Assembly: GCA_018304545.1 (NCBI GenBank) | Contig: JAGVVZ010000001.1 | Span: 1 to 64,000, forward strand | DNA: 64,000 bases | Origin: Candidatus Aenigmatarchaeota archaeon | GTDB lineage: Archaea > Aenigmatarchaeota > Aenigmatarchaeia > CG10238-14 | Direction of reading: 5' to 3' | Shown: in pieces, positions 17,158-25,036 of the stretch | Numbering within the stretch: position 1 is the first letter of the stretch | How the letters are laid out: each line of letters begins with the position of its first letter | Notes under the pieces: generated by a model | Databases searched by the model: none | Told to the model about the DNA's origin: nothing | What the model saw: only the letters and a program-made list of their open reading frames with translations | Program-made: the position numbers and the translations under genes

Positions 17158-17603
17158 AATATTATGAATATAATGTTAGCTTTTTAAATCTTTTTATATA
17201 GGTTTGTATCTATTTTTGTCTGTTTTTTATCAAATCATGATACCTATTAAAAAAATTTTTATAATATAGTAGTAAAATTAAACCAGTAAAAATGTTTTTT
17301 TAATGGTTTCGGTCTATATTGCCCTGTTATAGAAAATTTGCTTTTACCTATTAAAAGCGGTTTTTAGACGGATTTTATATTAAATGAAAAACATTTAGTA
17401 TATTGAATTGATATGACTACACAAAAACTCGACATGTTAATGAAGAATTATTGTGTAGTATGCACTAGATTTTCCCAAATTTTCAAGTTAAATATTGAAT
17501 GATTTGGGATGATTCCTTCTTTCAATGGATGACCAAAAGAAAAAAATAATAAGTGGGGTATTGGTCTGGATTGCAATTCTTTCTTTCAATATAATAAAAA
17601 AAG
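17158..17603. other. Intergenic region with repeated motifs
   Basis: 446 bp with no convincing gene. It carries TTTTTAGACGGA (17361-17372) and GGGATGATTCC (17506-17516), matching 12380 and 12461. A 29-codon ORF from 17413 (ends KLNIE) contains YCVVCTRF, a single CxxC, but is too short to call. Confidence 0.45.
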
Positions 17604-17786
17604 GTGAAAAATGTGTTGATATTTTGCGACGAGTGCAACAATATAATGTTATTGGAAAAAAACGTACATGGTATGGGCAAATTTGTATGCCGAACATGCC
17701 ACGCAAGTAAAAAATCGAAAGTTAAACCAATAGAAATTAGGGAAGAAATAAAAGTGATCGAACCAAGAATTCCACTATACGCATAA
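17604..17786 (+). CDS. Zinc-ribbon protein resembling the TFS/RPB9 N-terminal domain
   Basis: 60 aa from a GTG; a TTG four codons later (MIFCDECNN...) is an alternative start. Two CxxC pairs, FCDECNN and FVCRTCHAS, are spaced as in the N-terminal zinc ribbon of archaeal transcription factor S. The second ribbon with the RNA-cleavage acidic loop is absent, so RNA cleavage stimulation is not expected. Lys-rich tail. It could be a stand-alone RNA polymerase-associated ribbon or another small metal-binding protein. Confidence 0.58.
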   Translation: MKNVLIFCDECNNIMLLEKNVHGMGKFVCRTCHASKKSKVKPIEIREEIKVIEPRIPLYA

Positions 17787-17877
17787 TCGGACGGTATAAT
17801 GATGTAGCGGTTAAGCATTGAATACCGTTCGCGTTCGATATTAACTATTTTTTATTGTATCCTTTCCATATATTTAC

Positions 17878-18309
17878 ATGACTTGCGAAGTTTGCGACAA
17901 AAAATCTATTACTAAAAATTTATGCAAAAAACATTTCATTGAGAATTTTGAAAAGAATGTGGAAGATCAGCTAATCTTCAACAAACAAAATAAAATTCTA
18001 ATCGGAATTTCCGGAGGATTGAGTAGCACAGTTCTCGCACATGTGTTAAAAAAATTGGATTACAATATTACTTGCGCATTTGTAGAAAATAATAATTCAG
18101 AAAAACAAAAGAAAATAGTTTCTGATTTCTGCTCAAAAATGAAAATACAATTATTCACAATCGTAGATCAAACAAAAAATATTGAGAAAGCTCTAATCAA
18201 ATTCTGCGAGAATAAAAAATTTGATCATATAGCAACCGGCCAGTTGATTAAAGATGGCAAGCACAACAAGCTTTATGCAGAATTAAATAAATTGCAATAT
18301 GCAGACTAG
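17878..18309 (+). CDS. Truncated PP-loop (TtuA/Ncs6-like) protein with altered motif
   Basis: 143 aa, about half of a TtuA/Ncs6 tRNA 2-thiolation enzyme. The N-terminal zinc-binding CEVCDKKSITKNLCKKHF and the following FEKNVEDQL match the family. The PP-loop is LIGISGGLSSTVLAHVLKKL, where the catalytic SGGxDS Asp is Ser. The C-terminal half, with the Fe-S cysteines and the second zinc ribbon, is missing; the ORF ends in the SufT gene opposite. Thiolation activity is doubtful: either a decayed gene or a repurposed adenine-nucleotide-binding protein. Confidence 0.66.
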   Translation: MTCEVCDKKSITKNLCKKHFIENFEKNVEDQLIFNKQNKILIGISGGLSSTVLAHVLKKLDYNITCAFVENNNSEKQKKIVSDFCSKMKIQLFTIVDQTKNIEKALIKFCENKKFDHIATGQLIKDGKHNKLYAELNKLQYAD

Positions 18310-18608
18310 AAAACGCCCAATTGTTTTTTAGCAGCTTCCGACATTTTTTCAGGAGACCATGGAGGATCAAAAATTACATCCACCTGTGCATCTCTCACGC
18401 CTTTTATTGCCAATAATTTATTCTTAACATCAGCCTGAATAAATGAACCCAGATGGCAACCGGGAGATGTTAACGTCATCTTGACATTTATTTTATCTTT
18501 GCTAACTTTCACATCATATACCAATCCCAGATCTACAATGTTGATTGGAATTTCAGGATCATAGCAATCTTTTAATACACTCAAAACTTTCTCTTTGGTA
18601 ATTGGCAT
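18306..18608 (-). CDS. sufT: MIP18/SufT-family Fe-S assembly protein (DUF59)
   Basis: 100 aa, the complete domain. It starts TKEKVLSVLKDCYDPEIPIN (the D-P-E-I-P signature), then VDLGLVYDV, LTSPGCHLGS with the conserved Cys, and VIFDPPWSPEKMSE near the end. The family helps mature Fe-S proteins. The 3' end overlaps the PP-loop ORF by 4 nt in convergent orientation. Confidence 0.9.
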   Translation of the reverse strand: MPITKEKVLSVLKDCYDPEIPINIVDLGLVYDVKVSKDKINVKMTLTSPGCHLGSFIQADVKNKLLAIKGVRDAQVDVIFDPPWSPEKMSEAAKKQLGVF

Positions 18609-18768
18609 ATAATTTGTATTGGGTATTCAGTTTAAATCGTTTTTGATTTCTTATTCCATCAAAATTTATTTCAAACAATTATCACTTTTCAATAACATAG
18701 TATATGTTTAAATACTTTTTGCATACTACAATAATAAGAATATGTGAAAACACCATTGAGGTGAAAAA

Positions 18769-18855
18769 ATGATAAAATATGAAGACGACGAGTTCAATAA
18801 TGATGAGGAATACGACGAAGAATACGACGAAGAGTTTGAAGATGAAGACTGGTAA
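18769..18855 (+). CDS. Tiny acidic peptide, 28 aa
   Basis: Starts ATG AUA AAA and reads MIKYEDDEFNNDEE, ending FEDEDW. About 18 of 28 residues are Asp or Glu, in EEYDEEYDEE-type repeats. A clear GAGGTG Shine-Dalgarno sits 6 nt before the ATG, and a TATA-like tract about 65 nt upstream, so translation is plausible despite the size. Function unknown; an acidic partner for a basic RNA- or DNA-binding protein is one possibility. Confidence 0.55.
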   Translation: MIKYEDDEFNNDEEYDEEYDEEFEDEDW

Positions 18856-18906
18856 CGAAGAACAACTGGAAATTATTTCTTTGAATCTTAGTTTTCTTTT
18901 TTGTTT

Positions 18907-20175
18907 TCATTCTCCAACCAAATGCATATCTTCTGCTTCTACTATTTTAACGTCCTTGAATGATCCGATAGATCCTGATGTCACTACAGGCTTGTATGAA
19001 TAATTTCTGCTTATCATCGTTTCTCCTTTTCCGTTTTCATCTATCAGAACTTTTCCCTTCCAGCCAATCCACTTTTCATTGTTTTTTCTTGAAATCTTTC
19101 TGATCAATTTGTGAATCTCATTGCTCCTCTTATCAACAATTTTCGAATCTAACTTTTTCATTTTAGCTGATAGTGTTCCTGGTCTCACGCTATATTTAGA
19201 AAGGTTGACTACATCCGGTTTTATTTTTTTAAGTAGATCAACCGTCCTCTCAAAATCCGAATCCGTCTCTGAAGGAAAGCCAACAATTATATCTGTAGAA
19301 AGCGTCAATTCAGGAATTTCCTCACGGAAATGTTTTACATAATCAATAAACTCTTCTACACTGTATCCTCTTCTCATATCACACAAAACCTTATTGCTAC
19401 CGGATTGAACGCACAAATGTAAAAACTTGAATATTCTTTCGTGCTTGTAAACTTTGATCAAGTTCCTTATTTCAACTTTTTTGAAATGCAATGGATTCAT
19501 CATACCAACACGTATGAAAAATTCACCGTTAATTTTAGCTACTGACTCCAGTAACTCCGGCAGATTGGTTCTTATGTCGCGGCCGTAGGCACTTGAATCT
19601 TCTGACGTTAAATGAAATTCTTTATGGTCGTTTTTTAGTCCTTGTTCAACAGCGTTACGAATTATCTCTGGCCTGTAACTATGCAGATCGCCTCTTGCCA
19701 ATTTAGTAGCGCAAAACGAACAGCTAGATAGACAGCCTTCTGAGAGTCTTATTATATCTATAACATCACTGAAAGAAAATCTAGGCAGAGATGGCTTTTC
19801 TTCCGGGATTTCAGAAAACTGAATTATTTGTTCGCTGCTGTTTCTTACTCTATCAACTATATTTGCAATTTCATGAACGGATTTTGGATCGACAAGAGCA
19901 GAAAAGTTAGGGACCTCTTTTTTTATCCTGTTCATGTTGATTTTTGTCAGGCAACCGGCTATTATCAGCTTCTTATTTAGTCCGGATAATTTTTTTAACC
20001 TATCAATAATTTTATTTTCCGTGGCCTGCTTGACACCACATGTATTCACAACTAAATAATCCGCCTCATTTAGATCGCTCATCAGGTATCCAGCCCTTTT
20101 TAACACGCCTATCATTATTTCAGAATCTGATTTGTTCGCGGTACAGCCATACGTCTCAATATAAACCCTATACAT
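18907..20175 (-). CDS. tRNA N6-threonylcarbamoyladenosine methylthiotransferase (MtaB/e-MtaB type)
   Basis: 422 aa with the three-domain MTTase layout. The N-terminal UPF0004 domain has its cysteines in ETYGCTANKSD, VVNTCGVK and IIAGCLTKI. The radical-SAM domain carries SEGCLSSCSFCATKLARG (Cx3Cx2C cluster). A C-terminal TRAM domain follows (about 365-420). It adds methylthio to t6A37 of ANN-decoding tRNAs, using two Fe-S clusters and SAM. Near SufT and HesB, which could supply Fe-S. Single gene. Confidence 0.93.
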   Translation of the reverse strand: MYRVYIETYGCTANKSDSEIMIGVLKRAGYLMSDLNEADYLVVNTCGVKQATENKIIDRLKKLSGLNKKLIIAGCLTKINMNRIKKEVPNFSALVDPKSVHEIANIVDRVRNSSEQIIQFSEIPEEKPSLPRFSFSDVIDIIRLSEGCLSSCSFCATKLARGDLHSYRPEIIRNAVEQGLKNDHKEFHLTSEDSSAYGRDIRTNLPELLESVAKINGEFFIRVGMMNPLHFKKVEIRNLIKVYKHERIFKFLHLCVQSGSNKVLCDMRRGYSVEEFIDYVKHFREEIPELTLSTDIIVGFPSETDSDFERTVDLLKKIKPDVVNLSKYSVRPGTLSAKMKKLDSKIVDKRSNEIHKLIRKISRKNNEKWIGWKGKVLIDENGKGETMISRNYSYKPVVTSGSIGSFKDVKIVEAEDMHLVGE

Positions 20176-20215
20176 AATATCACATGTTCAGAAAACAATT
20201 TATTATTTACATAAA

Positions 20216-20671
20216 TTATTGGGATTTTTTCTCTTCAGGATGACCTACCCTCTTCATCATCTCTTCCAACTTATGGGCAACCATATCAGGCCTATCGATG
20301 CCCCTTATTTTTATTGCAAATTCACCAAACGCGAATATTTCAATATCGCCATAATTTAAAATCCTACCTAAAATTGACTTTTTCATAGAAACGTGACCTA
20401 TAGATGTGATGGGAATTGTCATTCTCTTCTTGCTTAGAAAACCAGTCTCTTCAATAATTCTGTCCTTGTCTATCACATAAGTATAATAAAATATGAGCCA
20501 TTCCGGATGAGAAATCATGAGAAAAGACAAAGACACTAACAGAAGGTTGAATATAATATCCATTTTGAACTGAAGATTGAACAAATATATGTAGTACAAG
20601 ATCAGAAACATTGCGAAATAGTAAATAAGAAATGCTTTTCTGGAACTTTTTATTTTTACGGGCTGAGTCAT
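20216..20671 (-). CDS. Bacterial-PH-domain membrane protein (DUF304)
   Basis: 151 aa. Two N-terminal membrane segments (about 14-30 and 38-62) are followed by a PH-like domain: YVIDKDRIIEETGFLSKKRM, IPITSIGHVSMKKSILGRIL and YGDIEIFAFG. This is the DUF304/YdbS-type arrangement. A basic/acidic cytosolic tail ends PEEKKSQ. Function in the family is unclear, probably in the membrane or envelope. Confidence 0.8.
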   Translation of the reverse strand: MTQPVKIKSSRKAFLIYYFAMFLILYYIYLFNLQFKMDIIFNLLLVSLSFLMISHPEWLIFYYTYVIDKDRIIEETGFLSKKRMTIPITSIGHVSMKKSILGRILNYGDIEIFAFGEFAIKIRGIDRPDMVAHKLEEMMKRVGHPEEKKSQ

Positions 20672-20726
20672 TTATGAATAATACCCTCTTATGAATAGAT
20701 AAATATTGCATAAAAAATAAAACCGA

Positions 20727-21347
20727 TTAGCTAGACTCAAACCTTTTCTTAGCTAACCTTGCAATTGTGTCTTTCAAACCTAAGCCAAGGGCTATTGCGA
20801 TACCAAGTCCAACTGACGCGGCTATTATCAGCAGTATGCCATCCAGCAGTCTGGTTGGCAGTCCCACTATATCAAAAGCCATCGAGACCGTTATTATCAA
20901 TGTAAAGAAAAATATCACCTGTCCCAAAGCTTCTGAGTACTGCGCCTTAGTCTCTACCACATGTTTCTGTATGTATCCTGCTAGCACATATCCCGCTACC
21001 AATACAACTATCCCACCAAACAAATTGGCAAGAAAATCTAAAAGTTTTGTAAAGTAACTCGACAGCGTTTGTATTTGCATCACATCGACTGCTGCTCCGA
21101 TAAATGCCAGATAAATTATCCAAGACACAACAATAGGCAGTACTTCACTTAGCAACAACTTTCTTCCTATTTTCAGATAGTTATCCGCTTTCAGTTTTTC
21201 CAAGATTTCTTTGACTACCTTTCCCACTATTCTACCTAAGACCCAGCCAATAAGCAATAATAAAATCGATCCTAGAAGAGTTGGTACCACTTTAGCCATA
21301 CTTAATAACATCGTATTAAAAAATTCTCTGACTATTTCAACTGTCAT
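20727..21347 (-). CDS. Small MscS-like TM-helix membrane protein
   Basis: 206 aa with about five membrane segments. Repeated TM-helix signatures are visible: LLGSILLLLIGWVLGRIVGK and FGGIVVLVAGYVLAGYIQK. A Gly/Ala-rich pore-like helix near the C-terminus (ASVGLGIAIALGLGLKDTIA) resembles the MscS pore helix. The MscS beta and C-terminal domains are absent, so the protein ends right after the pore helix. Possibly a reduced mechanosensitive or conduction channel; no data on gating. Confidence 0.75.
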   Translation of the reverse strand: MTVEIVREFFNTMLLSMAKVVPTLLGSILLLLIGWVLGRIVGKVVKEILEKLKADNYLKIGRKLLLSEVLPIVVSWIIYLAFIGAAVDVMQIQTLSSYFTKLLDFLANLFGGIVVLVAGYVLAGYIQKHVVETKAQYSEALGQVIFFFTLIITVSMAFDIVGLPTRLLDGILLIIAASVGLGIAIALGLGLKDTIARLAKKRFESS

Positions 21348-21386
21348 TCAATCAATATGAAATAGGATTTCGCTTATAAAAATTTT

Positions 21387-21749
21387 TCAGTGGCACTTTT
21401 CAATTTTTTCCATGGATTTTTTGTTCTTGCTCGTAAATGAATGACCGCAACCGCAAGTATGAATTGTTCCTGGATTGCTCACTTTAAAGCCAGATGCTTC
21501 TAGCGTCTCTACATAGTCAAGCTCGGCTCCATCCAATATATCTGCGCTTCCTTCGTCCATTAAAATCTTTATCCCATCAACTTTGATCTCCGTATCTGCC
21601 TTTTTTTTGCTCTTATCCAGTGCCATGCCATACCTTAGTCCTGCGCAACCTCCGCCAGTCACGAACAACCTGAAACTCTTTCCTTTATTGTCTTTTTGAT
21701 TAAGAACCTGCTTTATTCTCTTAGCAGCATTCTCTGTTATCTTCAACAT
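21387..21749 (-). CDS. HesB/IscA/ErpA-family Fe-S carrier
   Basis: 120 aa. The A-type carrier cysteines are all present: GGGCAGLRYG near residue 35 and the HTCGCGHSF pair near 99-101. It assembles or transfers Fe-S clusters. A lysine-rich tail (KNKKSMEKIEKCH) extends slightly beyond the usual end. Single gene near the methylthiotransferase, which needs Fe-S clusters. Confidence 0.92.
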   Translation of the reverse strand: MLKITENAAKRIKQVLNQKDNKGKSFRLFVTGGGCAGLRYGMALDKSKKKADTEIKVDGIKILMDEGSADILDGAELDYVETLEASGFKVSNPGTIHTCGCGHSFTSKNKKSMEKIEKCH

Positions 21750-21785
21750 GTTTATTACCCTGTTATAATTTATTAGAATTCATAT

Positions 21786-22358
21786 TTAAGGATTTAGTTG
21801 AGGGATATACCACCACATATTTAGAGCTGACTTGTAAGCTGCGAAGAACTTAGATCTATCAATCCCTCTTTCACCGTAAATAGGTTCTCCCACTATGCTA
21901 CCATTATTCGTATCAACAACTCTAAGTCCATAAGAATTTTCCCTATTTATTGAGAAACCAGTCCCAATGAAACGACCTGTCAATTCATAACCAAAACCTG
22001 ATCGCATGACGTACTTCATTTTTCCAACTTTTCTGACTTTTCCAGAGGCAGAACTACAAACTACACGACAATCCGGGACAATCATATTGGATTTCAAAAG
22101 GTTTCCGTGCTCATAAGGCGGTGCTACGAAATATCCTTCTAACGCACCATCAATATAGCCAACCAAAAAAACTGGATAACGGGCTGAATCAGAAATAGGA
22201 ATTCCTGGAACATCGTGCACAAAAACATGAATTTTGTCGTCTTCATCGTATAATTGAAAGGGAAGTTTTTTGCCTTGAATAAATCTTTTTTCATCTACTG
22301 ATTTGATTTTGGCATGCAATAGAATATTTCCAATTCTAATGTAATTCCTAAGACTCAT
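21786..22358 (-). CDS. Hypothetical protein, 190 aa
   Basis: Not recognised. Predicted beta-rich: alternating strands such as KIHVFVHDVPG, YPVFLVGYIDGALEGYFVAP and YVMRSGFGYELTGRF. No signal peptide, membrane helix or catalytic motif. A pair CRVVCSS lies in the middle. Lower lysine content than adjacent core genes, so it belongs to the accessory class. Confidence 0.58.
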   Translation of the reverse strand: MSLRNYIRIGNILLHAKIKSVDEKRFIQGKKLPFQLYDEDDKIHVFVHDVPGIPISDSARYPVFLVGYIDGALEGYFVAPPYEHGNLLKSNMIVPDCRVVCSSASGKVRKVGKMKYVMRSGFGYELTGRFIGTGFSINRENSYGLRVVDTNNGSIVGEPIYGERGIDRSKFFAAYKSALNMWWYIPQLNP

Positions 22359-22382
22359 GAATACAGAAACAGTGTAAACCTT

Positions 22383-22958
22383 TTAACGTTTTTTATTCCT
22401 TCTTGTCTTGGTTACAACATTAGTGTTTGTCAATTTTTTATAACCGACAAATATTAGGATGCTAAGTTCAATAAAAATAACTAATATTCTGACCAATTTA
22501 GACATGCCGATGAAATATCTAGCTGTGCCGTATATAGAAACCAAAACACCGCCGAACATAAACCCGGTTCCTATAAACTCTACCGGCCAGTACACTCCTA
22601 TTATGATTGCCAACAGACCGACTGGCGTTGTCATCAAGAAAGTATTTCTTTCATATTCATTCCTAGCTCTGTCATAATCTATACTGCAGAAATCGCATTT
22701 ATCAAAAATTTGGCAGCCTCTTTCATCATACTTCCAGACTGCAGATCCACCATCTTTGTAACACTTATTCTCATTTTGATAGTCCCTAGCACAATCATCA
22801 GGAATTGGCTTCGCCGGATAGTATCCATCAGACACGCAGTAATCTCCATATTCTGGATTTTGCAAAATCGCATCGGCTACTAGGCCAACCAATAGAGAAA
22901 ATAAAATGGCGATTCCAAAAATCATAGCTGAATGTTTGAAGAAATGCTGAGTTTCCAT
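22383..22958 (-). CDS. Hypothetical four-TM membrane protein, Cys-rich loop
   Basis: 191 aa. Membrane segments lie at about 12-30, 108-124, 128-146 and 152-172. The first loop (about 35-100, probably outside the cell) has seven cysteines, including CDFCSID, and could be disulfide-bonded or metal-binding. The C-terminus is very basic (TKTRRNKKR). Family not recognised. Confidence 0.65.
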   Translation of the reverse strand: METQHFFKHSAMIFGIAILFSLLVGLVADAILQNPEYGDYCVSDGYYPAKPIPDDCARDYQNENKCYKDGGSAVWKYDERGCQIFDKCDFCSIDYDRARNEYERNTFLMTTPVGLLAIIIGVYWPVEFIGTGFMFGGVLVSIYGTARYFIGMSKLVRILVIFIELSILIFVGYKKLTNTNVVTKTRRNKKR

Positions 22959-23017
22959 GATTAGTTATTGTTTTCCTACGTTATAAAATTAAAAATGTCT
23001 GTTATAAAACCACAATT

Positions 23018-23809
23018 CTAAGAGTTACAATTTAGTTTCCACGCCCAGGTAGGGATTTGAACCCTAAAGGGGCAAGCCCCACTAGCTTTCCAGGCTAGCG
23101 CCTTACCAGATTGGGCCACCTGAGCAATTTTTATAATTTTCAATATAATTCTGAATCTCTTTCTTTTCTTACTATGATTTGATCCAATTAATCTTATGAA
23201 TTTATTAACAGATGACGTTTTAAATAACAGTTCGTAAGAACTCCTCCTATCAATGATTTTACTTCTATATGGACCGTTTATATTGCATTCTAATCCTAAA
23301 GACTTACACATTTTATCCAACTGTTTAATACCAGTAAAATTAACGGAAGTTATCCTAATTCTAGGAATCTTTCCACGATTAGAAAAATCTACAGAACCAT
23401 CTCCATCGAAAAATCCTCTTAAAAAAGCAACCTTTAATATATTTTTGCCGTTGATAATGCTTTCTGGTGCAACCCAATTATCTTTACCTTTCTTGATATA
23501 TTTACAAAGCTCGTTCAAAACAGTGTTTTTTACAATAGAAACTCTGAAAACATTGTGATTACTATGAGTTATTTGGGGGTCGTATTCAAACTCTTTGTTA
23601 ACTATATTTTTAAAGTGTTTTAATAACCTAAAATCTGTATTAGTAAATTCTATAAATCTTTTTATTTGATTGGCTCTATAAGGATTTGGTCTTCTTTTAT
23701 CATATCTAATATAAGAAGATAAATATTCCCTAAAAGTTCCATCAGAATATAATAAACCTAAAATTTCAGCTATGCGACTATTCATATATCTAAAATTTGT
23801 TATAGGCAC
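23018..23809 (-). CDS. LAGLIDADG homing-endonuclease-like ORF reading through tRNA-Ser
   Basis: 263 codons. Two LAGLIDADG helices are visible: AEILGLLYSDGTF near residue 14 and LRGFFDGDGSVDF near 131. Both retain the acidic residue expected at the active site, so nuclease function is plausible. The endonuclease domain should end near residue 230 (IILKIIKI). The last ~33 codons are simply tRNA-Ser sequence read in frame, and translation stops 24 nt past the tRNA. The gene lies directly 5' of and on the same strand as tRNA-Ser(GGA), with no intron visible in that tRNA. Confidence 0.75.
   Translation of the reverse strand: MPITNFRYMNSRIAEILGLLYSDGTFREYLSSYIRYDKRRPNPYRANQIKRFIEFTNTDFRLLKHFKNIVNKEFEYDPQITHSNHNVFRVSIVKNTVLNELCKYIKKGKDNWVAPESIINGKNILKVAFLRGFFDGDGSVDFSNRGKIPRIRITSVNFTGIKQLDKMCKSLGLECNINGPYRSKIIDRRSSYELLFKTSSVNKFIRLIGSNHSKKRKRFRIILKIIKIAQVAQSGKALAWKASGACPFRVQIPTWAWKLNCNS
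23042..23125 (-). tRNA. tRNA-Ser (GGA)
   Basis: Acceptor GCTCAGG/CCTGGGC, D-arm around AATCTGGTAA, anticodon stem CTAGC/GCTAG with loop CTGGAAA (anticodon GGA). Long class II variable arm with a GGGGC/GCCCC stem, and T-arm TAGGG-TTCAAAT-CCCTA. Discriminator G. No intron. The gene lies entirely inside the 3' part of the LAGLIDADG reading frame. Confidence 0.95.
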
Positions 23810-23874
23810 TTATAAATTTATGCGACCTGGGCATAAATATATTCAATCTAATATTGAATTTAAACCTTATTTCC

Positions 23875-24252
23875 TTAAAGCAATTTCTTTTGGTAATTCA
23901 AGAAGAAATCTATCACGGCAACTAGCAAAGCCAACCAAACAGGCAAATTACTTATATATATCAAAAAGAACACTATAGCCGGTTTGACAATCAATTCTAC
24001 TATTCTGCCTAAAGCAAAAAAATGGAATATTATGTTCTCTGTAATTTGTATAAGCAAAAATCCTCCAAATCCAGAAATATTCAACCAGAAATCAATTCCA
24101 AAAATAACAATTTTAGAAATCAGAGGCATCAAATCAAACCCTAAAATGAAGGCAACAACTGCAAATTCCATACCAAAATTAAATGGGTCTATCCATGAAG
24201 ATAATATCAAAACCATTCCTATGATTGTTCTCCAAGAAAATAACTGAAACAT
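23875..24252 (-). CDS. Hypothetical membrane protein, 125 aa
   Basis: Hydrophobic over most of its length, with about four membrane segments (for example MVLILSSWIDPFNFGMEFAV and PAIVFFLIYISNLPVWLALL). No family motif recognised. It diverges from the ubiquitin-fold gene starting at 24276. Confidence 0.6.
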   Translation of the reverse strand: MFQLFSWRTIIGMVLILSSWIDPFNFGMEFAVVAFILGFDLMPLISKIVIFGIDFWLNISGFGGFLLIQITENIIFHFFALGRIVELIVKPAIVFFLIYISNLPVWLALLVAVIDFFLNYQKKLL

Positions 24253-24275
24253 TTTTAACTATACCTATACTATAA

Positions 24276-24482
24276 ATGGATATGAAAATTAAAATTAATG
24301 ACAATGGTCAAATGAGAGAGATCAATATTAGTGGCGCTTCAACAGTAGCTGAAGCTGCGAAAAAGGCCAAAATAAATTTACCTAGTTATTTGGCCAAAAT
24401 TAAAAACAATATCGTTCCTGACACTCAAAAATTAAATAAAAATGACACTGTGGAATTCTTTAAAATTATCAGTGGTGGATAA
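24276..24482 (+). CDS. MoaD/ThiS/SAMP-like ubiquitin-fold protein
   Basis: 68 aa beta-grasp protein ending FFKIISGG, the exposed Gly-Gly of sulfur carriers and archaeal ubiquitin-like modifiers. Central element NISGASTVAEAAKKAKINLP is the ThiS-type helix. It could carry sulfur for tRNA thiolation or molybdopterin, or be conjugated to proteins; the E1-like partner is not in the window. Its stop codon overlaps the cytidylate kinase ATG (TAATGG), so the two are translationally coupled. Confidence 0.8.
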   Translation: MDMKIKINDNGQMREINISGASTVAEAAKKAKINLPSYLAKIKNNIVPDTQKLNKNDTVEFFKIISGG

Positions 24483-25036
24483 TGGTAGTAATAGCCGTGA
24501 CAGGCATGCCTGGTGCAGGGTCGTCTACTATTTCTAAGATGTTGGCAAAAAAACTGAAAATAAAATATTTTTCTCCTGGAGAATATTTCAAGAAGCACAG
24601 CAAAAAGAAAACCGAAACAGACCAAGCACTGTCTTATTGGAAGACCGAAGAAGGTTCAAGCAAAAAATTACACAATTATATTGAAAATTTGCAAATAAAA
24701 ATAGCTAAAAAGGGGAATATAGTAATATGTGGCAAGTTGTCTATTTTTGCCCTGAGAAATATACCGTCCATCAAAATCTGGTTGGAGTGTTCACTAGAAG
24801 AAAGAGCAAAGAGAACCTCAGAACGAGATAAGATAAATGTCGAAGAAGCCATTAAGAAAATTACTGAAAGGGAAAAAATGGAAGACGTGGAGTGGGAAAA
24901 AATATATAGCATAAACAGAAGAAATCAGCAGAAATGGGCCAATCTCGTTGTTGACACCAGAAAAATGACTAAAGAACAGACAGTAGAATTTATATTGAAA
25001 AAGATTAAACTATCCCGTGATGGGTCTCGTCTGTAA
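24482..25036 (+). CDS. cmk: Cytidylate kinase, archaeal type
   Basis: 184 aa. The P-loop is GMPGAGSSTISKML: the usual Lys is Ser, recalling the GSGTT loop of archaeal CMP kinases. Also visible are YFSPGEYFKKH, the CMP-binding helix, LID-like RAKRTSERDKINVEE, and WANLVVDTRKMTKEQTVEFI at the end, all typical of the family. It phosphorylates CMP and dCMP. The 3' end overlaps the PEP-synthase-like gene by 27 nt in convergent orientation. A C-terminal copy fragment lies at 27060. Confidence 0.86.
   Translation: MVVIAVTGMPGAGSSTISKMLAKKLKIKYFSPGEYFKKHSKKKTETDQALSYWKTEEGSSKKLHNYIENLQIKIAKKGNIVICGKLSIFALRNIPSIKIWLECSLEERAKRTSERDKINVEEAIKKITEREKMEDVEWEKIYSINRRNQQKWANLVVDTRKMTKEQTVEFILKKIKLSRDGSRL

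Noticed and set aside
17525-17710. Alternative ORF over the zinc-ribbon gene
   Set aside because: Overlaps the CxxC-CxxC ribbon in another frame; its translation has no recognisable features.
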